A stretch of DNA of 64,000 bases from Yamagishiella unicocca (GCA_003116995.1 BDSL01000113.1:124001-188000); one strand, 5' to 3'. Positions 37,559 to 48,899 are shown, counted from the stretch's first letter. Notes: generated by a model from the sequence alone, not told the origin. Program-made: numbers and translations.

Positions 37559-38539
37559 TAGAAACACCCCGTAGTAGATGGCCAGCGGATACCTTTGATT
37601 CTTTATGCGGACGACCTCAGCCTCTTCGCTAATACGCATCGACGGTTGATGTGTCTGCTAAATGCCCTACGCGAATTCTGTGAAGCGTTTGGCATGAAGG
37701 TTAATGTGAAAAAGTCGGAGGTGCTGGGCTTCCATCCCTCGCAGCAGGTCAGGGAAGGTGTACGAAGTGCTGGTAATATTGCGGTTGGTATGCGTGTTAT
37801 TGAGGGCAACAGCATGCGGTTCAATGCCATACCCTGGCTTGTCCGAGCGCGCTATCTAGGTTTGCATTATGGGCCTGAGGTGAACCGTCCGGGAGGCAGA
37901 CCGCGGGATGAGAGGTGGTGCAGGGTTTGTGGTAATCGTAGTTGTGTGGAGGACGAACGTCATGTTCTACTGGAATGCCCTGAGTACGCGGAGGAAAGAG
38001 AGTTGCTGTGGCCCTCAGGCATACCGCCGCCTGGGACAACGATGGCGCACGTCATGGCGATGGGGAATCAGCGAGATCTAGCTCGTGTTATCCATGCTAT
38101 CAGAATGCGAGTATTACAAGGGAGCCAGAACGGCTCAAGCGCGGAAGCGCAACCAGGCGGGCCCGATGGGCCAGACCACGACACGGGTCACTGGGCAAAA
38201 GAGCCCGCCCTCACCGGCCGGGAAGGGGCAAAAGCCGAAGGCAGCCAAACACGAGGACACGGAGAAGGCAGCACGCACAACTCAAAGCACGGGGAGGAGA
38301 ACAAGCGCGTCCAGACAACACGAACCACCTGCACCAAGCCAGCAGCGAGACGTGAGGAACGCGTCCCGGCAAAACGGGGGCCCCAAGCCCCAGAACCCAA
38401 AAGCACCCACAAAAGACAGCAGAGCGGGGGCCTAAGGCCCAGAAAATCGCACCCGAGTCAGCCGTCGGGTCACTCCTCGGCACCCGGGCGGCCCGGGAAG
38501 ACCACCTCCCCCGCGGGCGAGGCGGCGAGGAAGGGGTGA
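37559..38539 (+). pseudogene. non-LTR retrotransposon (LINE) fragment: RT palm and zinc-knuckle tail
   Basis: The frame opens just after a TAG at 37557. It contains the reverse-transcriptase catalytic block as PLILYADD (37589-37612), then a thumb-proximal stretch (GMKVNVKKSEVLGF) typical of non-LTR polymerases. Only ~70 codons later comes a C-terminal zinc motif CRVCG..DERHVLLECPEY (37920-37980), usual for L1/RTE-like LINEs. In intact elements the polymerase and this motif are several hundred residues apart, so there is an internal deletion. Everything upstream of YADD (endonuclease, RT motifs 0-4) is missing. The C-terminal part is a basic, Gln/Lys/Pro-rich tail ending at 38539. A candidate 3' terminus lies at 39854-39909, beyond an inserted second LINE. 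It is non-functional. Confidence 0.85.
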
Positions 38540-39591
38540 TCGGACGGGATGGCCCCCCACCCGCGGGGGGCCAGCCCCAGTTCGGCAAACGCACTGAGGC
38601 GGGCCCAGAAGTCGGCCGTCACCGCTGCGCACACCCGCACCACCGGCATGCGCCCCCCGGGGGCCCCAGCCTGCACCCGAAACAGGAGGCGGAGCCCCAA
38701 ACCCAACGCCGCGACGGCCGCCAAGCACACCACATCCCAAACAAGCGGGTGCACCCCCAATGGGGGCCGACCCAGCCACAAATGCTGCGGGAGCAGGACA
38801 ACCGCGCCCCCCATCGCCTCCACAAGCTCGTCACGCAATGACAAGGCCACCACACACTCCCAGAAGTGGTGGCGCCGGCGGCCCGTGGCCATGGACGCTC
38901 TGCACGGGCAGGGGGTCGTGGGCGACCCCCGCGCCAGGAGGGCCGCGTGCATGGGGAAGCCATGGAACCCGTTCATGGCGAGCCGCCAGAGGGGCTCCTT
39001 GTGCGTGTTGTCCCATCGAAGACGCCAGAGGCGCACCAGAGTGGCCTGAAATTCCCGGAGGGTGGAGGCCAGGGCTGCCGGGGGAAGGGGAGCCTCCCAG
39101 GCCTCCTGAAGGAAGGCCGTATGCTTAGCCGCCAGAGCAGCGAAGGCTGGGCCGAGCTGCAGGATGGTAGCCGACTTGACGGTGAGGGAGACAAGGGGAA
39201 TGGCCGCGGGGCCCACCCGCCAGCCGACACAGCGGGCCAGGCGGCCCCAGGCGTCCGCAGCGGGGGGGGCGGCAGCCGCACCCCCCGGGGCCGCCAGAAC
39301 GAGGAGGGCCGCGATGGCCCAGGTGGCGGGAAGGCGGCCAACGAGGGCGTCGACGCGGGCCAGGCCCGTGGCCCCATCCCGCATGGAGGCCGGGACGGGG
39401 TGGGCGGGGGAGAGGCGGAGGACGTCGCGGAGGACGTCGAGCCGCAGGTACTCGGTACAGCGTATGGCGGGGGGCCCCCCGGCAGCGGCGACAGCGAGGG
39501 CCGTCCGGACCCGGCCCAGGGCATTGTAGCACTGGACGGCGACACCCACCGTATCAAGCCCACGCAGCTGGGCGAGGTCGGGGAAGGGCAC
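38470..39591 (-). pseudogene. second LINE fragment, C-terminal half, opposite strand
   Basis: A 373-codon open frame on the minus strand ending at 38470. Midway it carries WDNTHKEPLWRLAMNG and then CPCRASMATGRRRHHFWECV: a zinc-binding pattern C-x-C..HH-x(3)-C in the arrangement found near the C terminus of green-algal LINE polymerases (family recognition from memory). No polymerase motifs precede it. The frame starts at a GTG directly against a 14-bp tandem repeat at 39586-39652, so the element is 5'-truncated there. It overlaps the end of the + strand LINE fragment by 70 bp, consistent with insertion into, or joining with, the older element. Composition is markedly more GC-rich than the first fragment. 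It is not a host gene. Confidence 0.75.
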
Positions 39592-39652
39592 GGAGATCAG
39601 GGCACGGAGATCAGGGCACGGAGATCAGGGCACGAGATCAGGGCACGGAGAT
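39586..39652. repeat. 14-bp tandem repeat at the LINE truncation point
   Basis: GGGCACGGAGATCA repeated nearly five times; one unit lacks a G. It sits exactly at the 5' end of the minus-strand LINE fragment. Confidence 0.9.
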
Positions 39653-39853
39653 CTAGCAAGATTGGGACTACCACTTGAGTCTTTACTACAACGTTGGTGT
39701 TTCCCGCTAAATTTGGGTTGGCAAATTTGGGTATGGCAAATGTTGGCTGAGTACTTTTGTGAAGTTTGGCATCCGTTTTCGTAGTCTTGAAGCATCTACT
39801 ATTTTCTTGTCTCAAAAACGTCCTAGACGGTAACTTTTTTTAAAGCGATTCAT

Positions 39854-39909
39854 GAGCCTCCTGGCTCGTCTGAATCGTACAAGTCACTTGTAAACATCAT
39901 CATCATCAT
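39854..39909 (+). other. candidate LINE 3' tail: hairpin, TGTAA, (CAT)5
   Basis: GAGCC-TCCT-GGCTC forms a 5-bp stem with a 4-base loop (39854-39867). TGTAA follows at 39889-39893 and five CAT copies at 39895-39909. Stem-loop plus short tandem repeats is the known 3' architecture of stringent-type LINEs. It may belong to the + strand fragment at 37.56-38.54 kb, separated by the later insertion. Confidence 0.5.
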
Positions 39910-41484
39910 CACACCCCGAATTCCCAGGGCCTAAAATACCTTTAGTGCAGAATATTGCGCCGATTAGCCCAGAGCTACCACATCATAAACACTGTCGCTG
40001 TTCATCAGCCAACGAGGTGTTTCCTCGATACAATCCGCGCACCGGCATCAGCACACGTCTACCACCGAAGGTCCACTCACGCCAGGTGTCATCAACTAAA
40101 CTGCAGCTACTAATAAAATTGCCCATGAACAGCTGACACCTCCTCAACGTTACGCCTGTACATCTGTAGTAATAGCGTTTGTAACTAGGGGGTTGCTGGC
40201 CCTGGTTTGTTGGGCCCCAGATGTTATGGCCCAACGAGAGCGTGCAGAAGGAGTCCGCCATCCGGGACACCACCTCCACGATGCTGGTGGCCTGGTTGGC
40301 GACCTGGCTGAGAGCGCCCAAGCACGCTACCCGGCGACCCTCCCTCCCGGATGAAGTGCACTTTTAGCACGCGCCTGCGCCGCCACCATAGGAGCTGGAC
40401 GATGAAAATTGTGTTGGGAGGCGCCGCCGTGGCGGGAGGAGAGGCCGCGCCAACACAGCCACGCCGCCCTGCACGAGTGCGGCGGCCGCCACGCAGGGCT
40501 CTGAAGGCGCGGGGTGGTAGCGCCCGGGTCAGCGGGCACCAGCGCGTTGCTGCACCACAGGACCTGCGGCAGGCGGCGGAGGGGGGCCCTGACGAGACGG
40601 GAAGGGCGGCAGTGGCAATTGTCACGGAGAGGGACGAGCTGGATTCCCCACCCCTTTGACCCCGCCCCTTCCCATCGCGCGACCCTTACCATGGCCCCCC
40701 TTACCATGGCCCCCCTTCCCTCTTCCCCTCTCCACCACGCCATTGCCTGGCCCCGCTCTCTCCTGCAGCTGCCCACCCGCACAATGTCTCCGCCACGCAA
40801 TTGCCATGCTCGTAAATTCGCTTCTCTAGCTCCTACGGCGGCGGCACAGGTGAACAGTGCGCTTCACCCGGGTGCCGAATGGGGGCGGGGGACGGAGCTG
40901 GCCCGTCAGGGGGCCCAGTGGTGATGGCGGGGGCAGTGACCGGAGCGCACAGCTCAATGCTTAGCGCCCAGGGACCTGCCCGCACCCACCCACCATCCGG
41001 GCGTGTTTTGAACGCCTGCTGGGCCCCGCTGCCAGCCTCCCAGGCGGCCACCAGGGACTCCTGGAGCGCCACGGACAGCCTGGGCACCACTCAAACTGTG
41101 TTTCGGCAATTCACTCCAGCCGGCAGGTCTGGTGGGCGGGGAGGGGAGGGGGAGGAGTAAGGGGGTTACCCAATCATATCGCACCCTATCGTTGGCCGGG
41201 AGGAGGTCGTGGGAATCGCACCGGGGAGGGAGAGGGTCGGCGAGCGGGGCCATGACGGCGGCCTTCACGTCGCGGCGGGTCCTCACAAGGCAGTGACATG
41301 GTGATGCGGTGCTGGCTAGCTAGAGCGGGTTGCGGCAGTTGTTGCGTTTTGACTTATCCAACGCTGCGAACCACACCCGGAATATGCAGACCTACGCCTG
41401 CGACACCTTATTAGGCACCGTGCCCATGGTGGTGCGGGCATATAGGGGCGGAGTCCACCCCTCAGTTCCCCACCCCCTTAATAC
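39910..41484. other. GC-rich region, no gene recognised
   Basis: Many overlapping frames are open on both strands. On the minus strand, 40190-40321 reads QVANQATSIVEVVSRMADSF.., which looks protein-like, and 40990-41090 reads LSVALQESLVAAWEAGSG... On the + strand, 40400-40659 reads ..VAIVTERDELDSPPL. None matches a family I know and they cannot be joined into one consistent model, so they are not called as genes. Confidence 0.4.
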
Positions 41485-41527
41485 ACGCCAGGCTCCGGCC
41501 GGCGTAATATTAATATTATTATTATCA
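41485..41527 (+). other. candidate LINE 3' tail: hairpin, GTAA, (ATT)n
   Basis: ACGCC-A-GGC-TCCG-GCC-GGCGT forms an 8-bp stem with one bulged A and a 4-base loop (41485-41505). It runs directly into GTAATATTAATATTATTATTAT. The order of parts is the same as in the tails at 39.9 and 45.45 kb. Confidence 0.45.
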
Positions 41528-41699
41528 CCGGGCCCATAGCCGCGTCTTCACCACCTGCCGGCCGGCCCTATATTCCCTGAAGCACACAAGCCGGCCCTCA
41601 CGGCACGCTGGGAATACTCCGCCCGGTACCGCCCCCACATGCCCCCGCCCCACGAAGACTACACCGCCACACGGGCGTGGGATGGCCGGCGCGGATCCT

Positions 41700-42775
41700 G
41701 GTGCTATAGGAACACTAGGTCAATGACACACGAGGTCGCGGCTTTCCGCTTTCCGCCGGACGCAACCTAAAAGCCTTGGTCACCCCGCGAGGGCCCAGCA
41801 CGCCAAGGAGAACGGACAGCGCGGCAAGGTCCCGACCTGCCCGAATACCGACCATAATGTTGCGGACGACGGGGGCTGGGGCCAGGGTGGACCTGGGGCA
41901 AAAGGGGAGCAGCGGCGCGGGGATCACGTACAGGCCGCGCCATCTCTAGGGGCGTCGTCGATGATCACCCCCGCCTCCCCTTCCCCCGTCCGCTTGCTAA
42001 CCCGTCGTCCCACGCGCACTCTCCGTTAATCATGAATAGCTGTGGCCGCCCCGACCATCCTCACCCCAAGCGGCCGCATCTGCGCCACAGCTAGTCGGTA
42101 CGGCGCCAGCTGTGGTGCTATGGTCCGCCGGAGCTGAGGATGGGCGATGCGCCGGGTTATGGCATGGGGTGCTGATAAGCGCCAGGCTTGGCTGGCGGCG
42201 GCTGAACATGGGTCGGGCGCAGCGATGGGCCCTGCGGCGGCCGTGGTGGCAGCTGGGTCGCAGCACCGTGGCCGGGTCCAGGGTGAGCCTGGGGCAACAA
42301 GGGAGCAGCGGGGCGTGCGGCGAGCAGGACCAGGGCAGGTGGGGTCAGGGCAAGCGAGATAAGCCGACGAGGAGCGGCAGCAAACAAGTGGGTACAAAAA
42401 GGGACAGTGCCCAGCAACGGTAACTCGCAACGCCAGGTGCACGAAGCACAACCCGTATCAGCAGCCGCCCGCCACGGCGGCTTTGCTGGAGCGGTCGTAC
42501 GACAGTGCACTCGCTGAACACCGATCACGCCATGTTGAGTCTTAGGGGCGTCGTCAATCATCACCGCCCAATTCCGCCAACCAGTTACTCCGTCATACGC
42601 GTCGCACGTCACCGCGCTTTTGCTAATCCTTTTCCTATTTGTTTCTTTTACACAGCTCCGACAGGCCGCCTCCACAGGTTTGCCGGTAGTCAGTCCCAGT
42701 GCTCCAGCATGCGCCCACAAAATTGGTGTCCAACTATCCTGTCCCGTCGCGTAAAACGGTTTTTACACACACTCC
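41700..42775. mobile_element. partial copies of an unnamed dispersed element
   Basis: 41.82-41.88 kb holds CTGCCCGAATACCGACCATAA.., the reverse complement of the word GGTCGGTATTCGGGCGGGTC found in the long + copy near 44.16 kb. 42.69-42.77 kb holds CTCCAGCATGCGCCC and CGTAAAACGGTTTTTA, the + oriented 3' end of the same family (compare CTCCAGCATGCATCTC..TAAACGGTTTTT near 44.40 kb). At least two truncated copies in different orientation meet here. No long conserved reading frame is seen. Confidence 0.5.
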
Positions 42776-44450
42776 CCTCGCCGGCTGCTCACCACCCTCC
42801 GCGCCCTCGTCGTCGCCACCTCCCCCCTCCTCCACCACCACGCTCGCCGCGCGGGCGACGTCGACCTCCTGGCCGACATCCACCGCCACCTATGACCCCA
42901 CCCGCCCTCGCCCAGGCCACCCCTCCTCCTCCCTGGCGCCCCCCAAATCCCCTCGGCCGCCCCGTCGCGCCCTCGCTCCGCCGGCTCCGCTCTACCTGAC
43001 CGCCGCTGCGCCCGCCAGCGGCGGGGCCCACACCTCGTCGGGCCAGCCAGCAGCCCCAGACCTCCCTGCCAGCCTCGGCGTCCAGCAGCCACAGCAGCCG
43101 CAGCACCCCGCCCCGGCGCCCAGCAGCCACAGCAGCCGCCGAACCCAGCCCCGGCGTCCAGCAGCCACTGCCGCCGCAGCACCCCCCGGCGTCCAGCAGA
43201 CTCAGCAGCCGCAGCACCCCGCCCCGGCGCCCCGCAGGCGTCCCGGCGGCCCGCGGCCGCCGCCGTAACCCCCCACTTGTAATACGCCGCCGGCCTCCCT
43301 CCGCGCCCCCGCCCCTCCGCACTTCATCCCGCGCCAGCCCCTCCCCCCCTCCACGCCCCCACCCCCCCCAGCCGCGACCGAAACACTCATAGGAAACTGT
43401 TCCCGCCGCCTCGCTCTCCGCTCCCCCCCGCCCCTCCGCCCACCCGCGCACCCGCCATTCGCACACTGTCTCCTCCCACAGCCCCCTCTCCCCCTCCCCG
43501 CCTAGACCGCCCCTCTCCCCCGCGTCCCTCGCCGCCGGCGTCGCACTGTGGCGGCGCCGTCCTCGCTGTGGCAGTGCTGTGGGGATCCGACCAGCCCGGA
43601 CCGCGCACTGCCTCCTCCCTCCCCCCCCGGTCTCCCGTCTCCTCCCCTGCTCGCTTTGCCCCCCTGTCCCGCATCTTCACGCCCCATATTTTCTCACTTC
43701 CTCTCTCCGTCGTACAGGCCTCCGCCGTACACCGCCGTACACCGCCGTACAAGACCGCGTCGTACCCGTCTCCCCGTATATCCGTCCCCCCCTTCCCTGC
43801 CTCCGCCTTTTTCGCCGCGCCGCTGGGGCCTCTTCGCTGTTTTGACCCCTGTCCACCCGCTCCGCGCCTGGATGTTGTTCCTAACGCCCCCTGGTGCCCC
43901 TTGCCCGCATGCTTCGCGTCGACCGCCTTCACCACCCGCTCTGGGCCCTGGCCAGGTGAGTTCCGCCGCTGGGTTGGGCCTCTGTTCTGGTAGTTTTTTG
44001 GCTAGTCGTTGCACTCTTGTCTGCGGGCGTCGGGACCTGCGTTTAGGCTTTCACGTCCCCCATGGCGGCGCGGCGCGGCTTCGGCCTCCTCCCCTGGACG
44101 ACAGCGGACCTTCTCTGGTAATGACCGGCTTCCTCACGACGTCCGCCACCATCTGGTCGGTATTCGGGCGGGTCGGGACCGGGCCTGGGACTGGGACTGG
44201 GCGACCGGACCGCGATGTCCGCTCTCCCATAGCGCAACACCTCCCCCAGTTCTCCTGCTAGGCCCAAAACCGGTTCTGCGAAAAGTTTCCGTGCGTCGCG
44301 CGGGGTCCTCGCTTCCTTTCGTCTCGCCGTAGCCGCTATAGCTTAGCCGCCAAAGGTCATATTACGACCTTCGGCTTTAATATCCCCAACCCAGTTCTCC
44401 AGCATGCATCTCAAAACTTCTGTATTAAACGGTTTTTTTCGGGCATCCAC
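42776..44450 (+). mobile_element. longest copy of the unnamed ~1.7-kb dispersed element
   Basis: The body matches, in order and in reverse orientation, 53.3-55.1 kb and part of 55.9-56.6 kb. Shared words include GGGCCCACACC..GGGCCAGCCAGCAG (43.02 kb), CACCCGCCATTCGCA (43.45 kb), TACACCGCCGTACAAGACCGC (43.74 kb), TGTTTTGACCCCTGTCC (43.84 kb), CCTGGCCAGGTGAGTTC (43.95 kb), GGTCGGTATTCGGGCGGGTC and the 3' end TAAACGGTTTTT (44.43 kb). A ~36-39-bp tandem repeat rich in CAGCAGCCACAGCAGCCG lies at 43.07-43.25 kb. Frames of up to ~237 codons are not kept between copies, so the element is probably non-autonomous. It contains intron-like boundaries (CGTACAG|GCC near 43.71 kb and GGCCAG|GTGAGT near 43.96 kb), so it may derive from a spliced gene or transcript. 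The class is unknown. Confidence 0.65.
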
Positions 44451-44840
44451 GGGTCTCCCTCGAATCCCCCCGTCTCCTCTCGCCTGCTAGTTTGTTCCCC
44501 CCTGCCCCGCACCTTCACGCCCCATCTTTTCTCACCGCCTTCCTCCGTCGTGCAGGCCTCCGCCGTACACCGCCGTACAAGACCGCGTCGTACCCGTCTC
44601 CCCGTATATCAGACCTCCCCTTCCCTGCCTCTTTTTTCGCCGCGCCGCTGGGGTTTCTTCGTTGTTTTGACCCCTGTCCGCCCGCTCCGCACCTGGATGT
44701 TGTTCCTGACGCCTCCTGGTGCCCCCTGCCCGCATGGTGCGTCTTCCTCGAATCCCCCCTCCTTCCCCCGTCCGCATGCTACCCCCTCGCCCCACGCGCA
44801 CTCTCCCGGTTTTCATAGCCCGGACGCTACCCGGCACCTC
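44451..44840 (+). mobile_element. second, truncated tandem copy of the dispersed element
   Basis: Repeats 43.64-43.91 kb at high identity: CTTCACGCCCCATCTTTTCTC, TCCGCCGTACACCGCCGTAC, CGTATATCAGACC and CACCTGGATGTTGTTCCTGA. It starts immediately after the 3' end of the long copy and breaks off near 44.74 kb, then continues as a short CACGCGCACTCTCC word shared with 42.01 kb. Confidence 0.7.
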
Positions 44841-45065
44841 ACACGCACACACCTTTATTTTCAGAGGTAATCAGGTGCATGCGCCTCTTCAGGACTCGAA
44901 GAAGTGCTGACATTGCGGGCGTCTTGCCAGCTGCTGTAAGGGCGACGGCCGTAGTCCAGATGCAAATATGCTGCACCCATGCATGACGGGGTAAGCGCGG
45001 CAACAGCAACGCGAATGTGGCGCCCAAGGGTTCCTGACGATATTGTCAGAAAGTGAGCCAGAACG

Positions 45066-45476
45066 ATGGTCCGAACCGGACGCCGCGAGGTGTACAAATC
45101 TCAGCAGCAGTCCACCCAAGAGGGGTCCGATGCGTCGCTAACAGTTGGGCGTACTCCGGTGCTAGCGCCGAAACCTGTCGGAGCGCATGGCAACAGAGCT
45201 ACCATTGGAGTCCGAGTTCACAAGCTCAAATCTGCCCTAAGTCTTCCTAAAAGGATAGAAGAACGTATCAGACTACTAACGTCTGCTGTAAAGTCGGCAG
45301 AGACAAGACTTTCGAGATCCTGAGTCTGGCTGAGATGCGGTGATGCGCTGAGACGGTACGAGACAGCGGCCCCACTCCTACCGTTTTAGAAGTGCGCCCT
45401 TTGACGGAAGTCGGTTACGGGGGGTCGCATGCTACTGGCGCGAGCCAGTACGACATGTAACAATCAATCAATCAAT
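45066..45476 (+). mobile_element. candidate LINE 3' end with hairpin and (CAAT)4 tail
   Basis: A short frame ending at 45323 (..KRIEERIRLLTSAVKSAETR..) precedes ~150 bases of 3'-UTR-like sequence. This closes with a perfect 7-bp stem and 4-base loop TACTGGC-GCGA-GCCAGTA (45433-45450), TGTAA (45456-45460) and four CAAT copies (45461-45476). The upstream body cannot be assigned, so this is probably a severely 5'-truncated insertion. Confidence 0.5.
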
Positions 45477-45739
45477 CACTCCTATCGACCGCCATGCCGC
45501 CCGCTATTTGTGCCAACTAATTTGGAATTATCCTATTAGCTTATTTGACCCGGCTTGGATTGCCGAGGATGGCGGCCCGAGGTTTTGAAGGTCTGAATGG
45601 GTGGCCGGCCGACTTCAGGCCCTGTTTTGTCAGTCTCAGAGCTTCATTCCTGAGTCTTATAGCTTCGTTTCTGAAGTATTCAAATATTTCTGGAGCCTGA
45701 AGCTCTGAAGGGCTTCAAACGCCTGCCGGGAGGGGGGAG

Positions 45740-45940
45740 GGGGTAAAGGGGCCCTTCAGGCTGAGAGAGGTGGGTATTCAGCTGAATGCCCAGGGGACCC
45801 AGCTGAAGCCCGGGCCAGTTTCTGAAGCCTGAAGGGCTTACTCAGCTAAATGCCCAGGGGACTCAGCTGAAGCCCGGGCTGGTTGGGGCTGGTTTCTGAA
45901 GTCTGAAGCTCTGAAGGGCTTCAGCCGAATGCCCAGGCAG
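45740..45940. repeat. ~64-82-bp imperfect tandem repeat (CTGAAGCCCGGGC units)
   Basis: TCAGCTGAATGCCCAGGGGAC..CAGCTGAAGCCCGGGCC.. recurs about two and a half times with spacing of ~64-82 bp; GAAGCCTGAAGGGCT and GAAGCTCTGAAGGGCTTCA are its internal words. No gene. The flanking 45.48-45.74 kb is also rich in GAAG/CTTCAG words. Confidence 0.75.
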
Positions 45941-46305
45941 GTAGGGCACAGTTAGGCAATGCCAGCCCTAAGGTGGTGCAGGTGCGGGGTCGGTGAGTGT
46001 GGTTGAAGGAAGGGTGTGGTATGAGGATTGTGTGACGCGGTATATGCTTCGCGGTCGGTGTTATATTATTCCCAGTGCGTCCATTGGCTTGGTTTTGGAA
46101 GGAAGCAGACAGGGATGCATTCGTGGGCGTGCATGCAGTAGTAGGGCCGGGTCGCTTACGTAGTGTCCTTTATTAAATTCCAGGTAGTGTAATAATTGGC
46201 GTGTAGTGTGCTCGCAGGTGGGGGGACAGCAGGAGTGAGCAGGAGGGGGGGCTGACAGTAGTGTGGTGAGGACGCCACAGTGCGTGGGAGTTCACGGTGG
46301 TACCG

Positions 46306-46375
46306 ATTTCTACCAGGGTCTTGGTGGCTTACTTGCATTTATTTCTACCAGGGTCTTGGTGGCTTACTTGCATTT
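46306..46375. repeat. 35-bp tandem duplication
   Basis: ATTTCTACCAGGGTCTTGGT.. (35 bp) occurs twice, exactly, at 46306 and 46341. Confidence 0.95.
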
Positions 46376-48134
46376 AAGCCTCATTTATCAGCCCAGCTGC
46401 GTGGCACGGTGCCCGCCTCTTCATGTTTGAAGACTTTCAGCCTATCTCTCACTCATGGACAAGGGAGCTCCACCCTGGATGGTAATCAAGCCACCAGGTA
46501 GGTGCTGCGACCATTTCCCCACCTTTTGTTCCCTCTCCTCGCGTATCAGTCATCAATGACCCTGACTGGTCGGCCACGGTGGCACGTCGCGATGGCTATG
46601 CGGTTATGATTGGACGGAGTTGAGTTACGCAGTTTTTGGATTTGGTAGTATTAGCAGCAACAGCTGATATCTGGTTACAGTTGGGCGTCCTATAATGTTT
46701 GGTCGTTCCGCACGGATGGATGCACGGACGGACCGTCACAGACACGGCCAACCCTAGGGGGCGGCGGCCCCTGGACGCGCTTCGCGCTGGGGCCCCGCCC
46801 AAAACGTTTGCGGTTGCTGCTGGATGGTTCACGGGGGGGGGGGGGCGGCAAGGGGACGGTGTACTCTTCCTCATCTTATCATCGATATCAGCTCGCGCAT
46901 GTCAGCTTGGGGCAAAGCAAACACCCCATCGGAGAACATTTGTGTCTTTGACCCTGACTCGCCGCCCCGCCCCATCCCGCCCAAGCGCACACACTTCTGA
47001 CTCTGCATAGGCTGACTCTCGGCAACTGAGCCCAGCCCTTCCCAATGTCTTGCACAGGCAACAAACCCCGCTGAACCTCCACCGCCTTACAACAAATTTC
47101 CTGTGACCATGCCATGGATCCTGCGCCGGATGGATTTCGACTTGCATCCGGTTGTGGCATGTTGCATTCTCTTGCCAGGACGGCGATAGGGGACTAAGTG
47201 TAAGCCGTCATATCAATACTGTGTATTTATCATTCTCCTCCGTGGTTTATCTTGTGTGTGCATTGAAGCATGGCAAATTGCCAACCGACTTTAAGTTCGG
47301 GGAAGATGGCAAAGCCATCGCAAGTACGCAACCGGACAAGCGGCTCAGCCAAGACACTAAGCCCTGCATAAGTTAGCAATTATTTCCATAGCAAGGTGTG
47401 GCGCAGACACAGAGACACTGGATTGCTTGCGCTTTGCTGTACGGAAAGGAAGCTACAGGCCGAATGCTCAGTGGCCACTGAACGGCGGGCTGAGATAGGC
47501 TACATGCACGGGCTGCAGATGCCGCAGCATCTAGCGCTGTACTCAAGTGGAACCATAAGTGGGTTTATATATGTACGTCAAGATAGTGTCAATAAATGGC
47601 CGAACGACAACGGAATGTGCAGATGCGCGCCGATGCGCGGGACGAAAATGCGTTCGTATGAGATGACCTTTGTGGCGCGGCGGGTGTGCCTGAAGTTCGT
47701 TATGTGTACCAGGTTTTGCGCAGTAGCGCGCGGTGGCCGAATAAGGCTCTAATATCGTGTGCTCTTCAATGGAAGGCCAAGAAATAAGTGTTAGGTTTGG
47801 CTCGCAGGGTGTGCAGATGCGCGCCGATGTGCAGATGCGCACCGATGTGCAAGTGGGCATCTGCGTACGTTCGTGCGTGTGCATCGTATATTATTTTTTC
47901 GCAGACGTTTGACGTTTCGGTGTGCAGTCTTTTTCGGGTGGCTGAAGAAAACGTGGTAAGCTGTAGGTTAAGCTCTGACATGTGTCCGCTACCACCGATG
48001 GACCACACACACGAAGAAGAGCGTGTATAAAGCAACTCTTATTTCTTGTAAGGGAACAAAAGCCGCAAGAGCCAGCAGGCACCCTGCTCGTCCAGCCGTT
48101 CGGCCTACCTGTCAGCCGACCGCCGATCGCGTGC
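46376..48134. other. no recognisable gene
   Basis: About 1.75 kb of moderate GC. Frames of up to 118 codons on both strands have no recognisable motif. A GC palindrome-like patch (GGGGGCGGCGGCCCC, ~46755) and a 13-base G run (~46830) occur. 47811-47846 holds two copies of an 18-bp unit GTGCAGATGCGCGCCGAT plus a partial third, and a related word lies at ~47616. Confidence 0.5.
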
Positions 48135-48330
48135 AAAGCTAGCATCCTTATCTGATACGTAGCAGGAGGTTATCAGATAACCTAGCAGCGAGGCTAGCAG
48201 CCCCTAGCAGCAAGCTAGCAGGTGCGCCTAGCAGGCTGGCGCCCCTGCTAGGTAGCAGGCTATTGCTAGCCAATTGCTAGGTATCTGATAGGCCAAAATG
48301 ATAGGGCTTCTGATAGCCTAGCACCCCCCA
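48135..48330. repeat. dense CTAGCAG / TATCTGATA motif cluster
   Basis: In under 200 bases there are about ten CTAGCA words in both orientations (GCTAGCAGCC, CCTAGCAGCA, GCTAGCAGG, CCTGCTAGG, TTGCTAGCC and others). There are also five TATCTGATA/TATCAGATA words. A perfect 10-bp stem TTATCTGATA (48148-48157) with TATCAGATAA (48171-48180) encloses a 13-base loop. It ends 30 bases before the left inverted repeat of the next element. Function unknown. Confidence 0.8.
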
Positions 48331-48899
48331 TATCTGATACGCCCATCCTCGCATAGGGTGGGTTCAGTCACGATGGGGCACCGCGTTTAGTGACGTACAG
48401 GGGGGGAAAATTGAAATCCAAGCCCAGACCGCATCTTCTTCATTTCTTTGCAAACAATGTTATTATTTAGGGCCACATCGAACTTGCTGTCAGTGGGAAA
48501 GACGGACCTGCATTTCACGCTGGTTGCCGCGCCGCTTGCAGAAGTTCACAAATCGGCATATGATAATATTGATTGGTTATGAACTGACGGATAGTACCGC
48601 AATCCAAGGTGCCCAGGTGCCAACTTTGCTGGCAATGCGAGTCGCGTTTGACGCAACGCACGACCTGTGGATATCGATAGGCAGTATTATATTTATTTCG
48701 TACAATGCCACTACTGCTAGCGTTGTAGGCCGTGAAAGATCTGCAATGTTTCGACACAGTTTCAGCACAGCCCGTACGCAAGGAAAGCCACACGCCCGTG
48801 GGCACCCACTCATATCGGACATAACATTCGCAACTTAGGTCAGATATACAGAGCAGTTGCTTGGCAAACAACGCCAGTTCCGCATGTATAACGTTGCAT

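Noticed and set aside
38866..39678. 270-codon + strand frame
   Set aside because: It is antisense to the minus-strand LINE fragment, which carries the recognisable HHFWEC zinc region; the + frame is a GC-rich shadow.
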